Source of the DNA: Paenibacillus sp. FSL R5-0912
Lineage (GTDB): Bacteria > Bacillota > Bacilli > Paenibacillales > Paenibacillaceae
Direction: 5' to 3'
Length of the DNA stretch: 64,000 nt
Assembly: GCF_000758605.1 (NCBI RefSeq)
Contig: NZ_CP009282.1
Location: forward strand, 7,006,001-7,070,000
Shown here: in pieces, positions 1 to 10,095 of the stretch
Layout: every line of letters starts with the position of its first letter
Position numbering within the stretch: position 1 is the first letter of the stretch
The notes under the pieces: generated by a model
Database searches by the model: none
Told to the model about the DNA's origin: nothing
Seen by the model: only the letters and a program-made list of their open reading frames with translations
Translations under genes and position numbers: made by a program

Positions 1-728
1 TCTGTTTGCGCGCATTCGCACTCATGGTGCGGGAACTTCAAATCCTCTCCGCCGCCATGGATGTCGATCGTTGTGCCCAAATATTCGCGGACCATTGCCG
101 AGCACTCGATATGCCAGCCCGGACGCCCCTCTCCCCATGGACTGGACCAGTGTACCTCACCCGGCTTGGCTGCCTTCCAGAGCACAAAATCCTCCTGGTT
201 CTCCTTGCGCGAATCCACCTCAACACGGATACCAAAGCGCAGTTCCTCCAGATTCTGGCCTGACAGCTTGCCATAATTGGCAAACTTGCCGGTCCGGTAG
301 TACACATCTCCGCCGTTCTCGTAAGCAAATCCTTTCTCTTCAAGCTCCTTAATGAACTCAATGATCTTGTCCATGCTCTCTGTTACGCGCGGATTCATTG
401 TTGCCGGCTTTACACCAAGTCCGGCCAGGTCTTCCTGATAGGCGGAGATGAACATTTCCGCGACCTCAGCTACAGTAATGTTCATCTCTTCCGCTTTGCG
501 GATCATTTTATCATCCACATCGGTAAAGTTCGTCAGATAGCGGACTTCATTGCCGAGGGCTTCCAGGTAGTTGCGGACCATGTCAAAAACGATAACCGGT
601 CTAGCATTCCCGATATGCATATAGCCGTAAACGGTTGGACCGCATACATACATTTTCACTTTGCCAGGTTCCTGCGGTACGAATTCTTCCTTGCTCCGTG
701 TCATTGTGTTATAAATCTGTACAGCCAT
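1..728 (-). CDS. cysS: Cysteinyl-tRNA synthetase, C-terminal part outside the window
   Basis: Charges tRNA-Cys with cysteine in the cytoplasm. The frame stays open to the left edge, so only the first 242 codons are seen of an enzyme that is usually about 465 residues. The class I HIGH-type motif is HIGN near residue 38. Family zinc ligands are visible: Cys29 just before GPTVYG, the Cys in GWHIECSAM, and the His and Glu in FPHHECE near the window edge. The KMSKS loop lies beyond the window. The ATG at 728 starts the conserved N-terminus. The gene follows cysE by 52 bases on the same strand, so it is probably read from the same T-box-controlled transcript, as in Bacillus subtilis. Confidence 0.95.
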   Translation of the reverse strand, partial: MAVQIYNTMTRSKEEFVPQEPGKVKMYVCGPTVYGYMHIGNARPVIVFDMVRNYLEALGNEVRYLTNFTDVDDKMIRKAEEMNITVAEVAEMFISAYQEDLAGLGVKPATMNPRVTESMDKIIEFIKELEEKGFAYENGGDVYYRTGKFANYGKLSGQNLEELRFGIRVEVDSRKENQEDFVLWKAAKPGEVHWSSPWGEGRPGWHIECSAMVREYLGTTIDIHGGGEDLKFPHHECECAQT

Positions 729-780
729 TCTGTTCCCAATCCTTTCTGTTCCCCCTGGATTCTCTTAAATCTCCATATGG

Positions 781-1473
781 TTATATTTCATAATCGCCGA
801 TATACTGCTGGCTCTCCAGCCGCCGCTGTTCCTTCTTCAGCTTGTCTTCGGTGCCCATCTGCTCGCGCAGCTCTTCGATTTCCTTTTGCAGAAAACGCAG
901 GGAATCAATCAGCGGATCCGGCATCTGGGTATGATCCAGCCGATCGGACACGCGTTCCCCGTTGCGCTTAACCACGCGTCCTGGATTTCCTACAACGGTG
1001 CTGTTGCTGGGCACTTCACGCAGAACCACTGAATTGGAACCGATATTGCAATTATCGCCGATTCTAAACGATCCCAGTACTTTGGCACCGGAGCCAATGA
1101 CAACATTGTTGCCGACGCTAGGATGACGTTTGCCCTTTTCTTTCCCTGTCCCTCCAAGTGTGACCCCCTGATAGATAATGACATCGTCACCAATCTCACA
1201 GGTTTCACCAATGACTATACCCATTCCATGGTCGATGAACAACCGGCTGCCGACAACCGCACCCGGATGAATTTCCACTCCGGTCATAAATCTGCTCATC
1301 TGCGATACGATGCGTGCCAGTGTAAACCAGCGGCGTTTATATAAAGAGTGGGCAATCCGGTGTGCCCATATAGCATGAAGCCCGGCGTAGGTGAAGACAA
1401 CCTCGAACTTGCTGCGGGCAGCGGGATCGTTGTCGAATACTGCCCGAATGTCCGACTTGATATGCTTAAACAT
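781..1473 (-). CDS. cysE: Serine O-acetyltransferase
   Basis: Acetylates serine to O-acetylserine, the committed step of cysteine synthesis. The 230-residue product has the family's N-terminal helical domain (DIRAVFDNDPAAR, then HAIWAHRIAH) and a left-handed hexapeptide beta-helix with EIHPGA, DHGMGIVIGE and GVTLGGTGKEKGKRHP, which carries the active-site and substrate loops. A longer frame exists upstream, but the ATG at 1473 gives the usual N-terminus MFKHIKSDI and has a GAGGGG ribosome binding site 7 bases ahead. It lies between a cysteine T-box leader and cysS, so its expression should depend on uncharged tRNA-Cys. Confidence 0.96.
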   Translation of the reverse strand: MFKHIKSDIRAVFDNDPAARSKFEVVFTYAGLHAIWAHRIAHSLYKRRWFTLARIVSQMSRFMTGVEIHPGAVVGSRLFIDHGMGIVIGETCEIGDDVIIYQGVTLGGTGKEKGKRHPSVGNNVVIGSGAKVLGSFRIGDNCNIGSNSVVLREVPSNSTVVGNPGRVVKRNGERVSDRLDHTQMPDPLIDSLRFLQKEIEELREQMGTEDKLKKEQRRLESQQYIGDYEI

Positions 1474-1602
1474 CAGGGTTCCCCTCTTCTTTGACTTCCC
1501 CACCTCCTGTTTACAGGTACGCAAAGGAAGATAGTGTCTTCAGCCCACTTGCTCTATTCATCTGTATGCTGTGAGCATTCAATCGGTATCCTTATAGTTC
1601 AA

Positions 1603-1925
1603 CAAAAAACGCCCCTGCAGCATTATGCTGCAGAGACGTTTAACCGCGGTCCCACTCTGCTTGAACATTCGCACAATCAGACTGCCGTTAACTTCGCGGC
1701 AGTTGCATGCGGTGTTCCTCTTGGCGTCTGTAACGGCAACGTCCCCGGCACAGTCTACTGTCCCCTGACAGACAGGGACGCTCAACCGTGCAGCTCACAG
1801 GTGCATGTTCAGCGGCAGACAAATGAATAACTCCCAGCCTGCAAGGGAAATCTCCCTCAGCGGTTATTCTCTCTGGCAATTGCCCGTATACGCGTACTTT
1901 TCCTGATCACAGCTATTATTAGTTA
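1603..1925 (-). promoter_or_regulatory. Cysteine-specific T-box leader of cysE-cysS
   Basis: On the minus strand the leader has the T-box sequence AGAGTGGGACCGCGG (1644-1658), followed by a terminator hairpin with a U run. In the Stem I region there is a specifier-loop context GAACATGCACC, in which TGC (1805-1803) is a Cys codon bracketed by the usual GAAC and ACC. T-box RNAs bind a matching tRNA; uncharged tRNA stabilises the antiterminator and allows reading into the operon. The specifier agrees with the cysE-cysS genes downstream. The 5' boundary is approximate. Confidence 0.9.
1604..1640 (-). terminator. T-box attenuator terminator
   Basis: A 12-13 bp stem (ACGTCTCTGCAGCAT pairing with ATGCTGCAGGGGCGT, including G-U pairs) is followed on the minus strand by six T residues. 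Its 5' arm overlaps the sequence after the T-box motif that would form the alternative antiterminator, as expected for a class I T-box. Confidence 0.9.
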
Positions 1926-1992
1926 TTATATTCTTCTATCTTAGCGAAAAGCCGCAGGGCTGACAAGGGGTTCTACCCTCATATCCCCCGGT

Positions 1993-3456
1993 TTATGCGC
2001 CTTTGATCTGCGATTTCAGACGTTCGATGACCCGGTCCCGGCCAAGCAGCGCGATGGTCGCATTCAAATCACGGCCATGCATCTGACCAGTCAGAGCGAC
2101 ACGGATCGGCATAAACAGCGCTTTGCCTTTGTGTCCGGTTTCTTTCTGGACTTCTTTGATCAGCACAGCCATATTAGCAGCGCCGAAATCCTCAGCAGCT
2201 TCCACTTTAGCGAGAAAAGCGGAGAGCACTTCAGGAACCTGGGCTTCGGCAAGTACTTGTGCCGCTTCCGTCTCCAGTTCCAGATGGCTGCGGAAGAAGA
2301 GCTCGGAGAGTCCTACAATATCCGAAGCGGAGTTCATCTGTTCCTGATACAGTGCAACCAGGCTTTCTGCCCAGATCTGCTGCTCATCACTCAGAACCTC
2401 CGGCAGACGTCCCGCCTTCTGCAGATGGGGAATAGCAAGTGCCGCGATCCGCTTAGGATCGGCATGCTTGATATAGTGATTATTGAGATGTGCCAGCTTG
2501 TTCGTATCGAATACAGCCGGGCTCTTCGACAGACGGTCGGCAGTGAAGATAGAGATCAGCTGTTCCTTGCTGAAGATCTCCTCCTCCCCCTCCGGCGACC
2601 AGCCGAGTAATGTGATGAAGTTGAAGAGCGCTTCCGGCAGATAGCCAAGCTGGTCATACTGCTCGATAAACTGAATGATCGATTCATTCCGTTTGCTCAG
2701 CTTCTTGTGGTCATCGCCGACAATCAGTGTCATGTGGCCGAACAGCGGCGCTTCCCAGCCAAGGGCTTCATAAATCATGAGCTGACGAGGCGTGTTCGAG
2801 ATATGGTCTTCCCCGCGCAGCACATGGGAGATGGCCATCAAATGATCATCTACAGCTACAGCGAAGTTATAGGTTGGAATACCATCCTTCTTCACAATGA
2901 CGAAGTCGCCCATTTCTTTGGTGTTGAACGAAATGCTGCCTTTAACGATATCATTGAAGGTATAAGTTCGGTCCTCAGGAACCAGGAAACGGATGCTGGC
3001 AATGCGTCCTTCCGCCTCATAGGCAAGGCGCTGCTCCTCCGTCAGATTACGGTGTCTGCCGGAATAACGCGGGGTTTCGCCACGTGCAGTCTGTTCTTCA
3101 CGCTCTGCTTCCAGCTCCTCTTCTGTACAATAGCAGCGGTAAGCAAGGCCGCGGTCCAGCAGATCCTGCCAGTAGACACGGTACAGATCCAGACGTTCTG
3201 TCTGGCGGTAAGGGCCATATTCTCCGCCTACATCTACGCTCTCATCCCAATCCATTCCCAGCCATTTCAAATATTTCAACTGGCTTTCTTCGCCTTCCGC
3301 GATATTACGCTTAAGGTCTGTATCTTCGATCCGGATAATGAATTGGCCGCCCAGATTGCGGGCGAACAGGTAGTTAAATAACGCCGTTCTGGCATTTCCG
3401 ATATGTAAATGTCCCGTAGGGCTCGGTGCGTAACGCACCCGGACTTGATCCGTCAT
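1993..3456 (-). CDS. gltX: Glutamyl-tRNA synthetase
   Basis: Charges tRNA-Glu. In most Firmicutes it also mischarges tRNA-Gln for later amidation by GatCAB, and I infer the same here without direct evidence. The 487-residue product has normal length. It starts with [19 protein letters not shown], which contains the HIGH-type motif, and carries the KMSKS equivalent KLSKRN near residue 250. The ATG at 3456 is preceded by GGAGGG. It is upstream of the T-box, so cysteine attenuation should affect cysE-cysS but not gltX. Confidence 0.97.
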   Translation of the reverse strand: MTDQVRVRYAPSPTGHLHIGNARTALFNYLFARNLGGQFIIRIEDTDLKRNIAEGEESQLKYLKWLGMDWDESVDVGGEYGPYRQTERLDLYRVYWQDLLDRGLAYRCYCTEEELEAEREEQTARGETPRYSGRHRNLTEEQRLAYEAEGRIASIRFLVPEDRTYTFNDIVKGSISFNTKEMGDFVIVKKDGIPTYNFAVAVDDHLMAISHVLRGEDHISNTPRQLMIYEALGWEAPLFGHMTLIVGDDHKKLSKRNESIIQFIEQYDQLGYLPEALFNFITLLGWSPEGEEEIFSKEQLISIFTADRLSKSPAVFDTNKLAHLNNHYIKHADPKRIAALAIPHLQKAGRLPEVLSDEQQIWAESLVALYQEQMNSASDIVGLSELFFRSHLELETEAAQVLAEAQVPEVLSAFLAKVEAAEDFGAANMAVLIKEVQKETGHKGKALFMPIRVALTGQMHGRDLNATIALLGRDRVIERLKSQIKGA

Positions 3457-3511
3457 GGGTTTCCCTCCGCTTCATATTGGTTATTATTAGGCTGTTGTTA
3501 CTTCAGCCATC

Positions 3512-4000
3512 TCAAGATGATATCACATCTTGGAGCAGACAGACAATAGATTGTGCGGCAATTCCTTCTCCGCGTCCGGCGAAGCCGAGCTGCTCGGTAG
3601 TTGTCGCTTTTACATTGACCTTTGAGAGGTCCGCATCCAGTGCACGGGCAATAACCTCGGTCATTTGCGGAATATAAGGCGCCATTTTGGGTTTCTGGGC
3701 AATGATGGTCGAATCTATATTTCCCAGCCGGTATCCCCGGTCACGGGCAAGCGCCCATACATGCTCCAGCAGCTTCAGGCTGTCTGCATCCTTGAAGGCA
3801 GGATCGGTATCTGGGAAATGTCTGCCGATATCCCCCAGTCCAAGCGCCCCAAGTATAGCATCGCTTACTGCATGCAGGAGCACATCCGCGTCAGAGTGTC
3901 CCAGTAACCCCTTCTCATAGGGAATAGTCACTCCCCCAATAATACACGGCCTTCCTTCCACCAGCTGATGCACGTCAAATCCTTGTCCTACAGCGATCAT
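3512..4000 (-). CDS. ispF: 2-C-methyl-D-erythritol 2,4-cyclodiphosphate synthase
   Basis: Cyclises CDP-ME 2-phosphate in the MEP isoprenoid pathway. The 162-residue product has the full family length. The metal-binding residues are in GQGFDVHQL (Asp and His near residues 9-11) and the later [11 protein letters not shown], and the C-terminal part has the conserved [16 protein letters not shown]. Its start overlaps the ispD stop by 4 bases (ATGA), which indicates translational coupling of two consecutive enzymes of the pathway. Confidence 0.97.
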   Translation of the reverse strand: MIAVGQGFDVHQLVEGRPCIIGGVTIPYEKGLLGHSDADVLLHAVSDAILGALGLGDIGRHFPDTDPAFKDADSLKLLEHVWALARDRGYRLGNIDSTIIAQKPKMAPYIPQMTEVIARALDADLSKVNVKATTTEQLGFAGRGEGIAAQSIVCLLQDVISS

Positions 4001-4695
4001 CTCTGTTCCTCTCCCCTGCTTCTTTCTGTGAATTCAGCGAAATCCAGGTCTTCCGGTGTCGTAATCTTAATATTCCTGTAGCTTCCTTCTACTACAGAAA
4101 CGGTAATTCCGCTGCGTTCCGCCAGACTGGAGTCATCTGTACCGAGGAAGCCGTCACGCTCTGCCTCGTCATAGGCTGACAACAGTTCGGACAAACGAAA
4201 AGTCTGCGGGGTCTGAATCGCCCACAGACTTCGCCGGTCCGGCGTAGACAGCACGTTGCCTTCACCATCCACCTGCTTGATCGTATCCTTAACCGGAACT
4301 GCAAGCACAGAGGCTCCGGCAGATCTGGCCCGTTCATAACAAGCTTCAATCTCACTGCCCTGTACGAAAGGCCGGACCCCATCATGTACCATTACCCAGG
4401 TGGTCGTAAGTTCTCCCAGTCCCCGGCGTACCGAGTGCTGGCGTTCAGCCCCTCCCGGAATAACAACAGACACTTTGTCCAGCTTGTAGGCCTGCACCCA
4501 TTGCCGGCAGCGCTGCACATCCTCTTCACCGGTGACAAGCACGATTTCAGAGATGAGTTCATGCTTCTGGAATACCTCCAGGGTATGCACGATAATAGGT
4601 TTGCCATGAAGCAGCAGATATTGTTTGCTCTCTGCCGTTCCCATTCGTGTCCCTCTGCCTGCCGCCACTATAACGGCGCCTACACTGTTTGACAT
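3997..4695 (-). CDS. ispD: 2-C-methyl-D-erythritol 4-phosphate cytidylyltransferase
   Basis: Transfers CMP from CTP to MEP, the step two before IspF. The 232-residue product has the nucleotide-binding N-terminus AAGRGTRMG, then [11 protein letters not shown]. The later VHDGVRPFV and the [16 protein letters not shown] segments are typical of the family. It overlaps ispF by 4 bases and lies 94 bases after yacL, in the same order as in Bacillus. Confidence 0.97.
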   Translation of the reverse strand: MSNSVGAVIVAAGRGTRMGTAESKQYLLLHGKPIIVHTLEVFQKHELISEIVLVTGEEDVQRCRQWVQAYKLDKVSVVIPGGAERQHSVRRGLGELTTTWVMVHDGVRPFVQGSEIEACYERARSAGASVLAVPVKDTIKQVDGEGNVLSTPDRRSLWAIQTPQTFRLSELLSAYDEAERDGFLGTDDSSLAERSGITVSVVEGSYRNIKITTPEDLDFAEFTERSRGEEQR

Positions 4696-4789
4696 TCTTT
4701 CGGCTCCTGTCTTTCACGTATATCCCCATCATAACGTGTTTGGACGGCATTTCCAAGCCTATAAGACCGCTCCAGGGGCTGATTAACCC

Positions 4790-5878
4790 TTATTGCGCTT
4801 TTTCCAGCAGCTTCGGTTTGGCAAAAATCATCCGGCCTGCGGAAGTCTGCAGCACACTGGTAACCAGAACCTCCATCGTAGTGCCGATATAATCACGGCC
4901 GCCTTCCACGACAATCATGGTGCCGTCGTCAAGATAAGCCACGCCTTGTCCATGTTCTTTGCCGTCTTTGATCACCTGCACAATAATTTCCTCACCAGGC
5001 AGAACCACCGGCTTCACCGCGTTGGCCAGATCGTTAATATTCAGCACCGATACGCCCTGGAGCTCGCAAACCTTGTTGAGGTTGAAGTCATTGGTAACAA
5101 CCTTGCCATGCAGCACCTTAGCCAGCTTGACCAGCTTGCTGTCCACTTCGGAAATCTCCTCGAAATCGCCTTCGTAGATCAGCACTTTGACATCCAGTTC
5201 TTTCTGAATCTTGTTTAGGATATCCAGCCCTCTGCGTCCGCGGTTGCGCTTCAGCAGATCTGACGAATCCGCAATATGCTGAAGCTCCTCAAGAACAAAC
5301 TCGGGAATAACGATGGTTCCTTCAATGAAACCCGTTTTGCAGATATCAGCAATCCGGCCATCGATAATAACGCTCGTATCAAGAATCTTATGCTCCTCAG
5401 GTCCCCGGCCCTCCGGTTCAGCAGAACGCCCCCAGCGTCCGGTAGTCCATAGCGAAGCCAGCTCTTCCTTCTTCTCCAGCCCGATCCGCAGGCCCATATA
5501 ACCCAGAGCCAGGGTTGCTGCCACCTGCAGCAGCTCTCCGGCCTTGCCGAGCCAGGCCATGACCGGATACAGCAGCAGTGACAGCAGCAGACCTCCTGTA
5601 AGCCCTGCAGCGCCTGCAGCGAGTTCGCTCATCGGTATACGCGAACAATACTGAACCGCCTCCTGCAGTTTTGTACCCGCCCAATCCGCGCATAACGTCC
5701 CCGCAAACAAAAAAATAATGGCACCCAGCACCGCAAACAAAATGCTTCCTTCCACGGGCAAGCTATCACCCAGTTTTCCCATGCCTTCCGGGAACCCTCT
5801 TTCTGCTGCATGATATAGCGAATAACCGGACCAGGCTCCACATAACCCGGCAAGCGTCAAAATAATCTTTTTCCACAT
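4790..5878 (-). CDS. yacL: PIN/TRAM-domain membrane protein, YacL family
   Basis: A membrane-anchored PIN-domain protein of unknown substrate. The N-terminal 130 residues form about four hydrophobic helices. The PIN domain follows, with acidic residues in [14 protein letters not shown] and [15 protein letters not shown], and a C-terminal TRAM-like RNA-binding region contains [23 protein letters not shown] domains are usually ribonucleases, but the activity here is inferred only from family. A GTG at 5887 opens the frame, but the AAGGAGG site is 8 bases ahead of the ATG at 5878, so I chose that start (362 residues). Confidence 0.9.
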   Translation of the reverse strand: MWKKIILTLAGLCGAWSGYSLYHAAERGFPEGMGKLGDSLPVEGSILFAVLGAIIFLFAGTLCADWAGTKLQEAVQYCSRIPMSELAAGAAGLTGGLLLSLLLYPVMAWLGKAGELLQVAATLALGYMGLRIGLEKKEELASLWTTGRWGRSAEPEGRGPEEHKILDTSVIIDGRIADICKTGFIEGTIVIPEFVLEELQHIADSSDLLKRNRGRRGLDILNKIQKELDVKVLIYEGDFEEISEVDSKLVKLAKVLHGKVVTNDFNLNKVCELQGVSVLNINDLANAVKPVVLPGEEIIVQVIKDGKEHGQGVAYLDDGTMIVVEGGRDYIGTTMEVLVTSVLQTSAGRMIFAKPKLLEKAQ

Positions 5879-6090
5879 AACCAGCACCTCCTTCTATTCA
5901 TCCAAAAATCATCTATACCTCACCAGTATGTTCCAATTTTTAGGACGATAATCCGGGGAACCGTTATTTTTTCTGAATCCATTAATTTTCTGGTTTGCAA
6001 AGCCCAGCCGTAAACTTCTATTCCTTATTGAAAACAGGGGAGGCCCTGGCATATAATGAACTCAATTACGAACCCAGGGGTGAATGGAAA

Positions 6091-6486
6091 ATGAGCGCAC
6101 CAAGTTTACAGGCTTTCCAGGATCAAGTTTCCGAACTGCTGCTCCGTCACCGCAGTCTTCTGGATGTAATGTCCAAGAACGGACAGAGCAGTGCATCCGT
6201 CAACCGAGCTGTCGTCAAATCCATTACTGAATGCGGCTGCATTCAGCTTCACGCAACCAAGCAGGTCTTCGAACCGGCTTTGGGACTTGAACAAGCCAAA
6301 GAGCTTGCCGGAACCCACCTAGAAGGTGAACTGTGTGAGAACTGCCGGGAGGTCATTGCCTCAGAACTGGGCCGGGAGCTGTTCTATATGTCTGCACTTT
6401 GCAATTTGCTCGATATTAATATGGACGAGGTTGTGTCTAAGGAATCGCAAAAATGCGCTACACTCGGATTATTTAACTTGTCCTAG
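6091..6486 (+). CDS. Small conserved cysteine-containing protein, possibly DUF1573 family
   Basis: I recognise this as a protein commonly found next to pssA and disA in Paenibacillus and Bacillus, and recall it being labelled DUF1573, but the label is tentative and its function is unknown to me. The 131-residue product is soluble, mostly helical, and has six cysteines, including CGC near residue 50 and CENC near residue 86, so a metal or redox role is possible. A longer frame begins at 5995, but the ATG at 6091 follows GGGGTG at good spacing and begins the conserved part (MSAPSLQAFQDQVSELLLRH). It is the only plus-strand gene in the first 22 kb. A two-way terminator separates it from pssA. 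Confidence 0.75.
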   Translation: MSAPSLQAFQDQVSELLLRHRSLLDVMSKNGQSSASVNRAVVKSITECGCIQLHATKQVFEPALGLEQAKELAGTHLEGELCENCREVIASELGRELFYMSALCNLLDINMDEVVSKESQKCATLGLFNLS

Positions 6487-6525
6487 CAGGGCTGCCCGCG
6501 CTCTCCTTCATCCGTTACCAATGCA

Positions 6526-6571
6526 GAAAAGGCTGTGCCTTCCCCTGAGTCAGGAAGGGCACAGCCTTTTC
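6526..6571. terminator. Bidirectional terminator between the small gene and pssA
   Basis: A near-perfect 17-18 bp stem (AAAAGGCTGTGCCTTCC pairing with GGAAGGGCACAGCCTTTT) has T runs on both sides. It lies between two genes that converge, so it can serve both strands. Confidence 0.9.
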
Positions 6572-6609
6572 TGTATAGATAAAAAAAAGTAATACGTACG
6601 TAGTTAGAA

Positions 6610-7350
6610 TTATCCGTTCTTGGAGTGATACACCTTATCCTCCGCATGTCTCTTCCTGCGGCGGCGTTGACGGCGGGCTGTCAAGAGGCCCAGGCTCTGT
6701 CTGAACCCGTATAGGGCATATAACGCAAGCAAAGCAAAGATCAGCTTGGCAATCTGTTCAGGGAAAACAACAGCTACCGCTACGGCGATCACAATTACTA
6801 CAGGGGCACCTATAACTGCCTTTTTGGGAAAGCCGATCTTCTTGAAGTTAGGGTACTTCACTGTGCTGACCATCAGGTAAGACAACAGCAGGGTAGCGAC
6901 AATCATAAACGGTGCAGATACATCTTTATGAAAAAGTGCCAGCGTGGCCAGAACGCCACCTGCAGCAGGAATCGGCAATCCTACAAAATATCCCGGAATT
7001 CCCGGGCGGACATTAAACCGGGCCAGACGCAAAGCTCCAAACACCGGGAAAATCGCTGTAATGGTCCATCCTAGTGCAGAGTTTAAATCCTGCAGGCTTG
7101 TGAGATACATAATGAGCGCTGGTGCCACGCCGAAAGATACTACATCGGATAAGGAATCCAGTTCCTTGCCGAACTCGCTCTCACACTTCAGCGCGCGCGC
7201 AACACGGCCATCGAGCCCGTCGAGCAGCATAGCGATAATCACCATGATAGCGGCCATGCTCAGCTTACCGTCAAACGCCATCATGATACCAAACATTCCA
7301 AGCATCAGATTACCGATGGTAAAAAGACTCGGAATTGATTTTTGTATCAT
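6610..7350 (-). CDS. pssA: CDP-diacylglycerol-serine O-phosphatidyltransferase
   Basis: Makes phosphatidylserine from CDP-diacylglycerol and serine, the precursor of phosphatidylethanolamine, in the cytoplasmic membrane. The 246-residue product has the CDP-alcohol phosphotransferase signature DGLDGRVAR, then Gly, and the two Asp residues of KELDSLSD. It has several hydrophobic helices and an Arg/Lys-rich C-terminus (RRQRRRRKRH). The N-terminus IPSLFTIGNLMLGMFGI matches the type II PssA of Bacillus. No decarboxylase gene (psd) is seen beside it in this window. Confidence 0.93.
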   Translation of the reverse strand: MIQKSIPSLFTIGNLMLGMFGIMMAFDGKLSMAAIMVIIAMLLDGLDGRVARALKCESEFGKELDSLSDVVSFGVAPALIMYLTSLQDLNSALGWTITAIFPVFGALRLARFNVRPGIPGYFVGLPIPAAGGVLATLALFHKDVSAPFMIVATLLLSYLMVSTVKYPNFKKIGFPKKAVIGAPVVIVIAVAVAVVFPEQIAKLIFALLALYALYGFRQSLGLLTARRQRRRRKRHAEDKVYHSKNG

Positions 7351-7415
7351 TTCTTCACCTCAATTTTCCTACTTTGAACTTCATGGGTTCCCAATATTAC
7401 GTGATTGTATGTTAT

Positions 7416-8492
7416 TTACATTTGCCTGTCAATAAGAACTTGTTTCTGGAGCCGCTTCAGTCCGTCCTGAATATTGCGTGCCCGCACCTCGCCAATGCCG
7501 TCCACTTCATCAAGTTCAGCAATGCTCGCTGTCATCAGATTAGGCAACATTTCAAAGCGTTCCACCAGATTGTGGATGATCACATTCGGCAGCCGCGGAA
7601 TTTTGTTGAGCAGACGGTAACCGCGCGGAGTTACGGCTTCCTCGGATGCAATAGCCGTGGAGGAATAGCCCAGCAAGCGGGCAATATGGTTGTCATCCAT
7701 CAGTTCATCGTCACTGCTTCTCTTCAGCCCGGCGATAATTTCGCGGATTTTGTCCTCCTGCTCCTCTCTTGCATAGTCTCTGTACAGAAGCCAGGCTTCT
7801 TCCTCTGTATTTCCGACCAGTTCTTCCATCTGCATGCTGATCAGCCGGCCTTCATTGCCGAGTTCGTTAATATAACGCTTAATTTCCATTTTGATCCGCA
7901 ATACCATTTCTACCCGCTGGATCACGCCGACTACCTCAGCCACCGTCACAAGCCCCTCATATTCGGCAGCAGAAAGGTTAGTCAACCCCTGTGTCAGCAC
8001 GGCTTTGTACTTCTCTAGGGTCTGAATCGCCTGATTGGCTTTGGCCAGAATCGCTCCGATCTCCTTCAGCGCATAGCGGATAGAGCCCTGATACAGGGTG
8101 ATTATATTCCGCCGCTGGGAAATGGAAACAACCAGTTTGCCGGTCTGTTTAGCCACCCGTTCAGCGGTCCGGTGACGGATGCCGGTCTCGATGGATGAAA
8201 TGGAGGAATCGGGGATCAGCTGGGTGTTGGCATACAGAATCCGCTTCAGATCCTCACTCAGGATGATCGCTCCGTCCATTTTGGCCAGCTCGTATAAATA
8301 ATTGGGTGAAAAATCGCAGTTAATGGAGAATCCGCCATCGACAACTTCCATCACTTCCGGACTGTATCCGACAACAATAAGTGCCCCGGTCTTCGCGCGC
8401 AGCACATTCTCCAGCCCCTCCCGGAAAGGTGTTCCGGGTGCGGCCATTCTAAGCAGATCATTCATATTATCTAATGGATTGTATTCTTTCAT
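7416..8492 (-). CDS. disA: DNA integrity scanning diadenylate cyclase
   Basis: Joins two ATP into cyclic di-AMP and pauses when it meets branched DNA. The 358-residue product has the DAC domain with the DGA motif ([11 protein letters not shown]) and the RHR motif ([10 protein letters not shown]), a helical linker, and a C-terminal helix-hairpin-helix DNA-binding domain ([15 protein letters not shown]). It starts 13 bases after the radA stop, so the two are co-transcribed, as in Bacillus, where RadA modulates DisA. Confidence 0.97.
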   Translation of the reverse strand: MKEYNPLDNMNDLLRMAAPGTPFREGLENVLRAKTGALIVVGYSPEVMEVVDGGFSINCDFSPNYLYELAKMDGAIILSEDLKRILYANTQLIPDSSISSIETGIRHRTAERVAKQTGKLVVSISQRRNIITLYQGSIRYALKEIGAILAKANQAIQTLEKYKAVLTQGLTNLSAAEYEGLVTVAEVVGVIQRVEMVLRIKMEIKRYINELGNEGRLISMQMEELVGNTEEEAWLLYRDYAREEQEDKIREIIAGLKRSSDDELMDDNHIARLLGYSSTAIASEEAVTPRGYRLLNKIPRLPNVIIHNLVERFEMLPNLMTASIAELDEVDGIGEVRARNIQDGLKRLQKQVLIDRQM

Positions 8493-8505
8493 GTCCCTGT
8501 GCCCC

Positions 8506-9873
8506 CTAATCTAACGCGACCGCTAGTGCATCTGCTACGGTGCTGACGCCTATAATCTGGATATCCTGCGGATGCTTCCAGCCTTTCATGCTTTTCTCAG
8601 GCATAATTACCCGCCGGAAGCCGAGCTTAGCGGCCTCCTTCACCCGCATCTCTGCGCGTGACACCCCTCTCACCTCGCCGGTAAGTCCTACCTCCCCAAA
8701 AAACACATCATACGGCTTGGTCGGAATATCCCGGAAGCTGGAAGCAATACTGACGGCGACTGCCAGATCCACCGCCGGCTCATCCAGCTTAACACCTCCG
8801 GCAACATTGAGGTAAGCATCCTGATTCTGCAGGAACATGCCCATCCGTTTCTCCAGGACAGCAATGATCAGCGCCATTCTCTGATGATCCATACCTGTGC
8901 ACATTCTGCGGGGCGAAGGGAAATGGGTTGCTGCAACCAGCGCCTGTAATTCGACAAGCACCGGTCTTGTGCCTTCCATGCTGGCTACAACCGCGGAACC
9001 AGCCACTCCGAGCGGCCGTTCAGAAAGGAACAGCTCGGAAGGGTTCTCCACCTCGGTAAGGCCAACCTCACCCATCTCGAAAATACCGATTTCATTGGTT
9101 GAGCCAAAGCGGTTCTTCACCGCCCGTAGCAACCGGTACGTATGATGACGTTCTCCTTCGAAATAGAGCACACAGTCCACCATATGCTCCAGCATCCGTG
9201 GACCGGCAATTGCGCCTTCTTTCGTTACATGTCCTACAAGTACCGTTGCAATTCCACGGATCTTGGCAATCCGCATAAATCTTGTCGTACATTCCCGCAC
9301 CTGTGTTACACTGCCTGGCGCACTGGTCACTTCAGGCATAAATACGGTCTGGATCGAGTCGATGACCAGAAACTGCGGCTTAATCTGCTCGATTGCTTCT
9401 TCAATGCTCTCCATGTTCGTCTCACAGAGAACGTACAGTTCCGCCGACAACGCCCCGAGGCGGTCAGCCCGAAGCTTAGTCTGGCGCACCGATTCTTCCC
9501 CGGAGATATACAGAACGCGGAGCCCCTGTATTGTAAGGGCGTGCGATGTCTGCAGCAGCAGTGTGGACTTCCCGATTCCGGGGTCACCACCGACCAGTAC
9601 TAGCGAGCCGGGAACGATACCGCCGCCAAGCACACGGTTAAGCTCTCCGATGCCTGTAAGGATACGCGGCTCTTTGTCACTTTCTATATTTATGATCGAT
9701 TGCGCCTTTTCTTTACTCTGAAAAATAGGTGCATTCATGCCTTGGGTTTTGACTACGCTTTCCGTTTCTTCCACCATGGAGTTCCATTCCTGGCAGCCCG
9801 GGCATTTCCCGAACCATTTCGGTGATTCGTAACCACATTCGGTGCAGAAAAATTTTGTTTTTGGTTTGGCCAT
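8506..9873 (-). CDS. radA: DNA repair protein RadA (Sms)
   Basis: A branch-migration ATPase that helps process recombination intermediates. The 455-residue product has an N-terminal four-Cys zinc finger ([18 protein letters not shown]), a RecA-like ATPase with Walker [11 protein letters not shown] near residue 92, the RadA motif KNRFG near residue 250, and a C-terminal Lon-protease-like domain. A GTAAGGAG site precedes the ATG at 9873. The clpC terminator lies upstream, so radA-disA probably has its own promoter in 9880-10035, though I see no convincing one. Confidence 0.97.
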   Translation of the reverse strand: MAKPKTKFFCTECGYESPKWFGKCPGCQEWNSMVEETESVVKTQGMNAPIFQSKEKAQSIINIESDKEPRILTGIGELNRVLGGGIVPGSLVLVGGDPGIGKSTLLLQTSHALTIQGLRVLYISGEESVRQTKLRADRLGALSAELYVLCETNMESIEEAIEQIKPQFLVIDSIQTVFMPEVTSAPGSVTQVRECTTRFMRIAKIRGIATVLVGHVTKEGAIAGPRMLEHMVDCVLYFEGERHHTYRLLRAVKNRFGSTNEIGIFEMGEVGLTEVENPSELFLSERPLGVAGSAVVASMEGTRPVLVELQALVAATHFPSPRRMCTGMDHQRMALIIAVLEKRMGMFLQNQDAYLNVAGGVKLDEPAVDLAVAVSIASSFRDIPTKPYDVFFGEVGLTGEVRGVSRAEMRVKEAAKLGFRRVIMPEKSMKGWKHPQDIQIIGVSTVADALAVALD

Positions 9874-10037
9874 GTGCGCTCCTTACGGTCCGAACTTGCT
9901 AAAATTGCGGATAATTTTCTCTTAATCAAAGTTTACCATTTCTGCACACTGAACGAAAGGTCACTTAAGATCTACTTTTCGTTTGCGTCCTCCTTAACCT
10001 GCCTGATTCGGGGCAGAATTAATCACTCCGGACATAT

Positions 10038-10076
10038 AAAAGCTCCCGCCCCTCTATACGGAGGAGCGGGAGCTTT
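10038..10076 (-). terminator. Terminator of the ctsR-clpC operon
   Basis: A GC-rich stem (AAAGCTCCCGCTCCTC pairing with GAGGGGCGGGAGCTTT) with loop CGTATA ends just past the clpC stop. The T run on the minus strand is short (TTTTATA). It separates clpC from radA. Confidence 0.75.
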
Positions 10077-10095
10077 GTTTCATATTGCTGGAAAA

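Noticed and set aside
2707-3381. Plus-strand open frame of 224 codons across gltX
   Set aside because: It lies fully antisense to gltX, has no conserved domain I recognise, and no ribosome binding site. A shadow frame.
9880-10035. Promoter of radA-disA, possibly sigma-M type
   Set aside because: TTTCGT and TAAACT are 17 bases apart, but the -35 is weak and no ECF-type GAAAC/CGTC pair is seen. Not listed as a feature.
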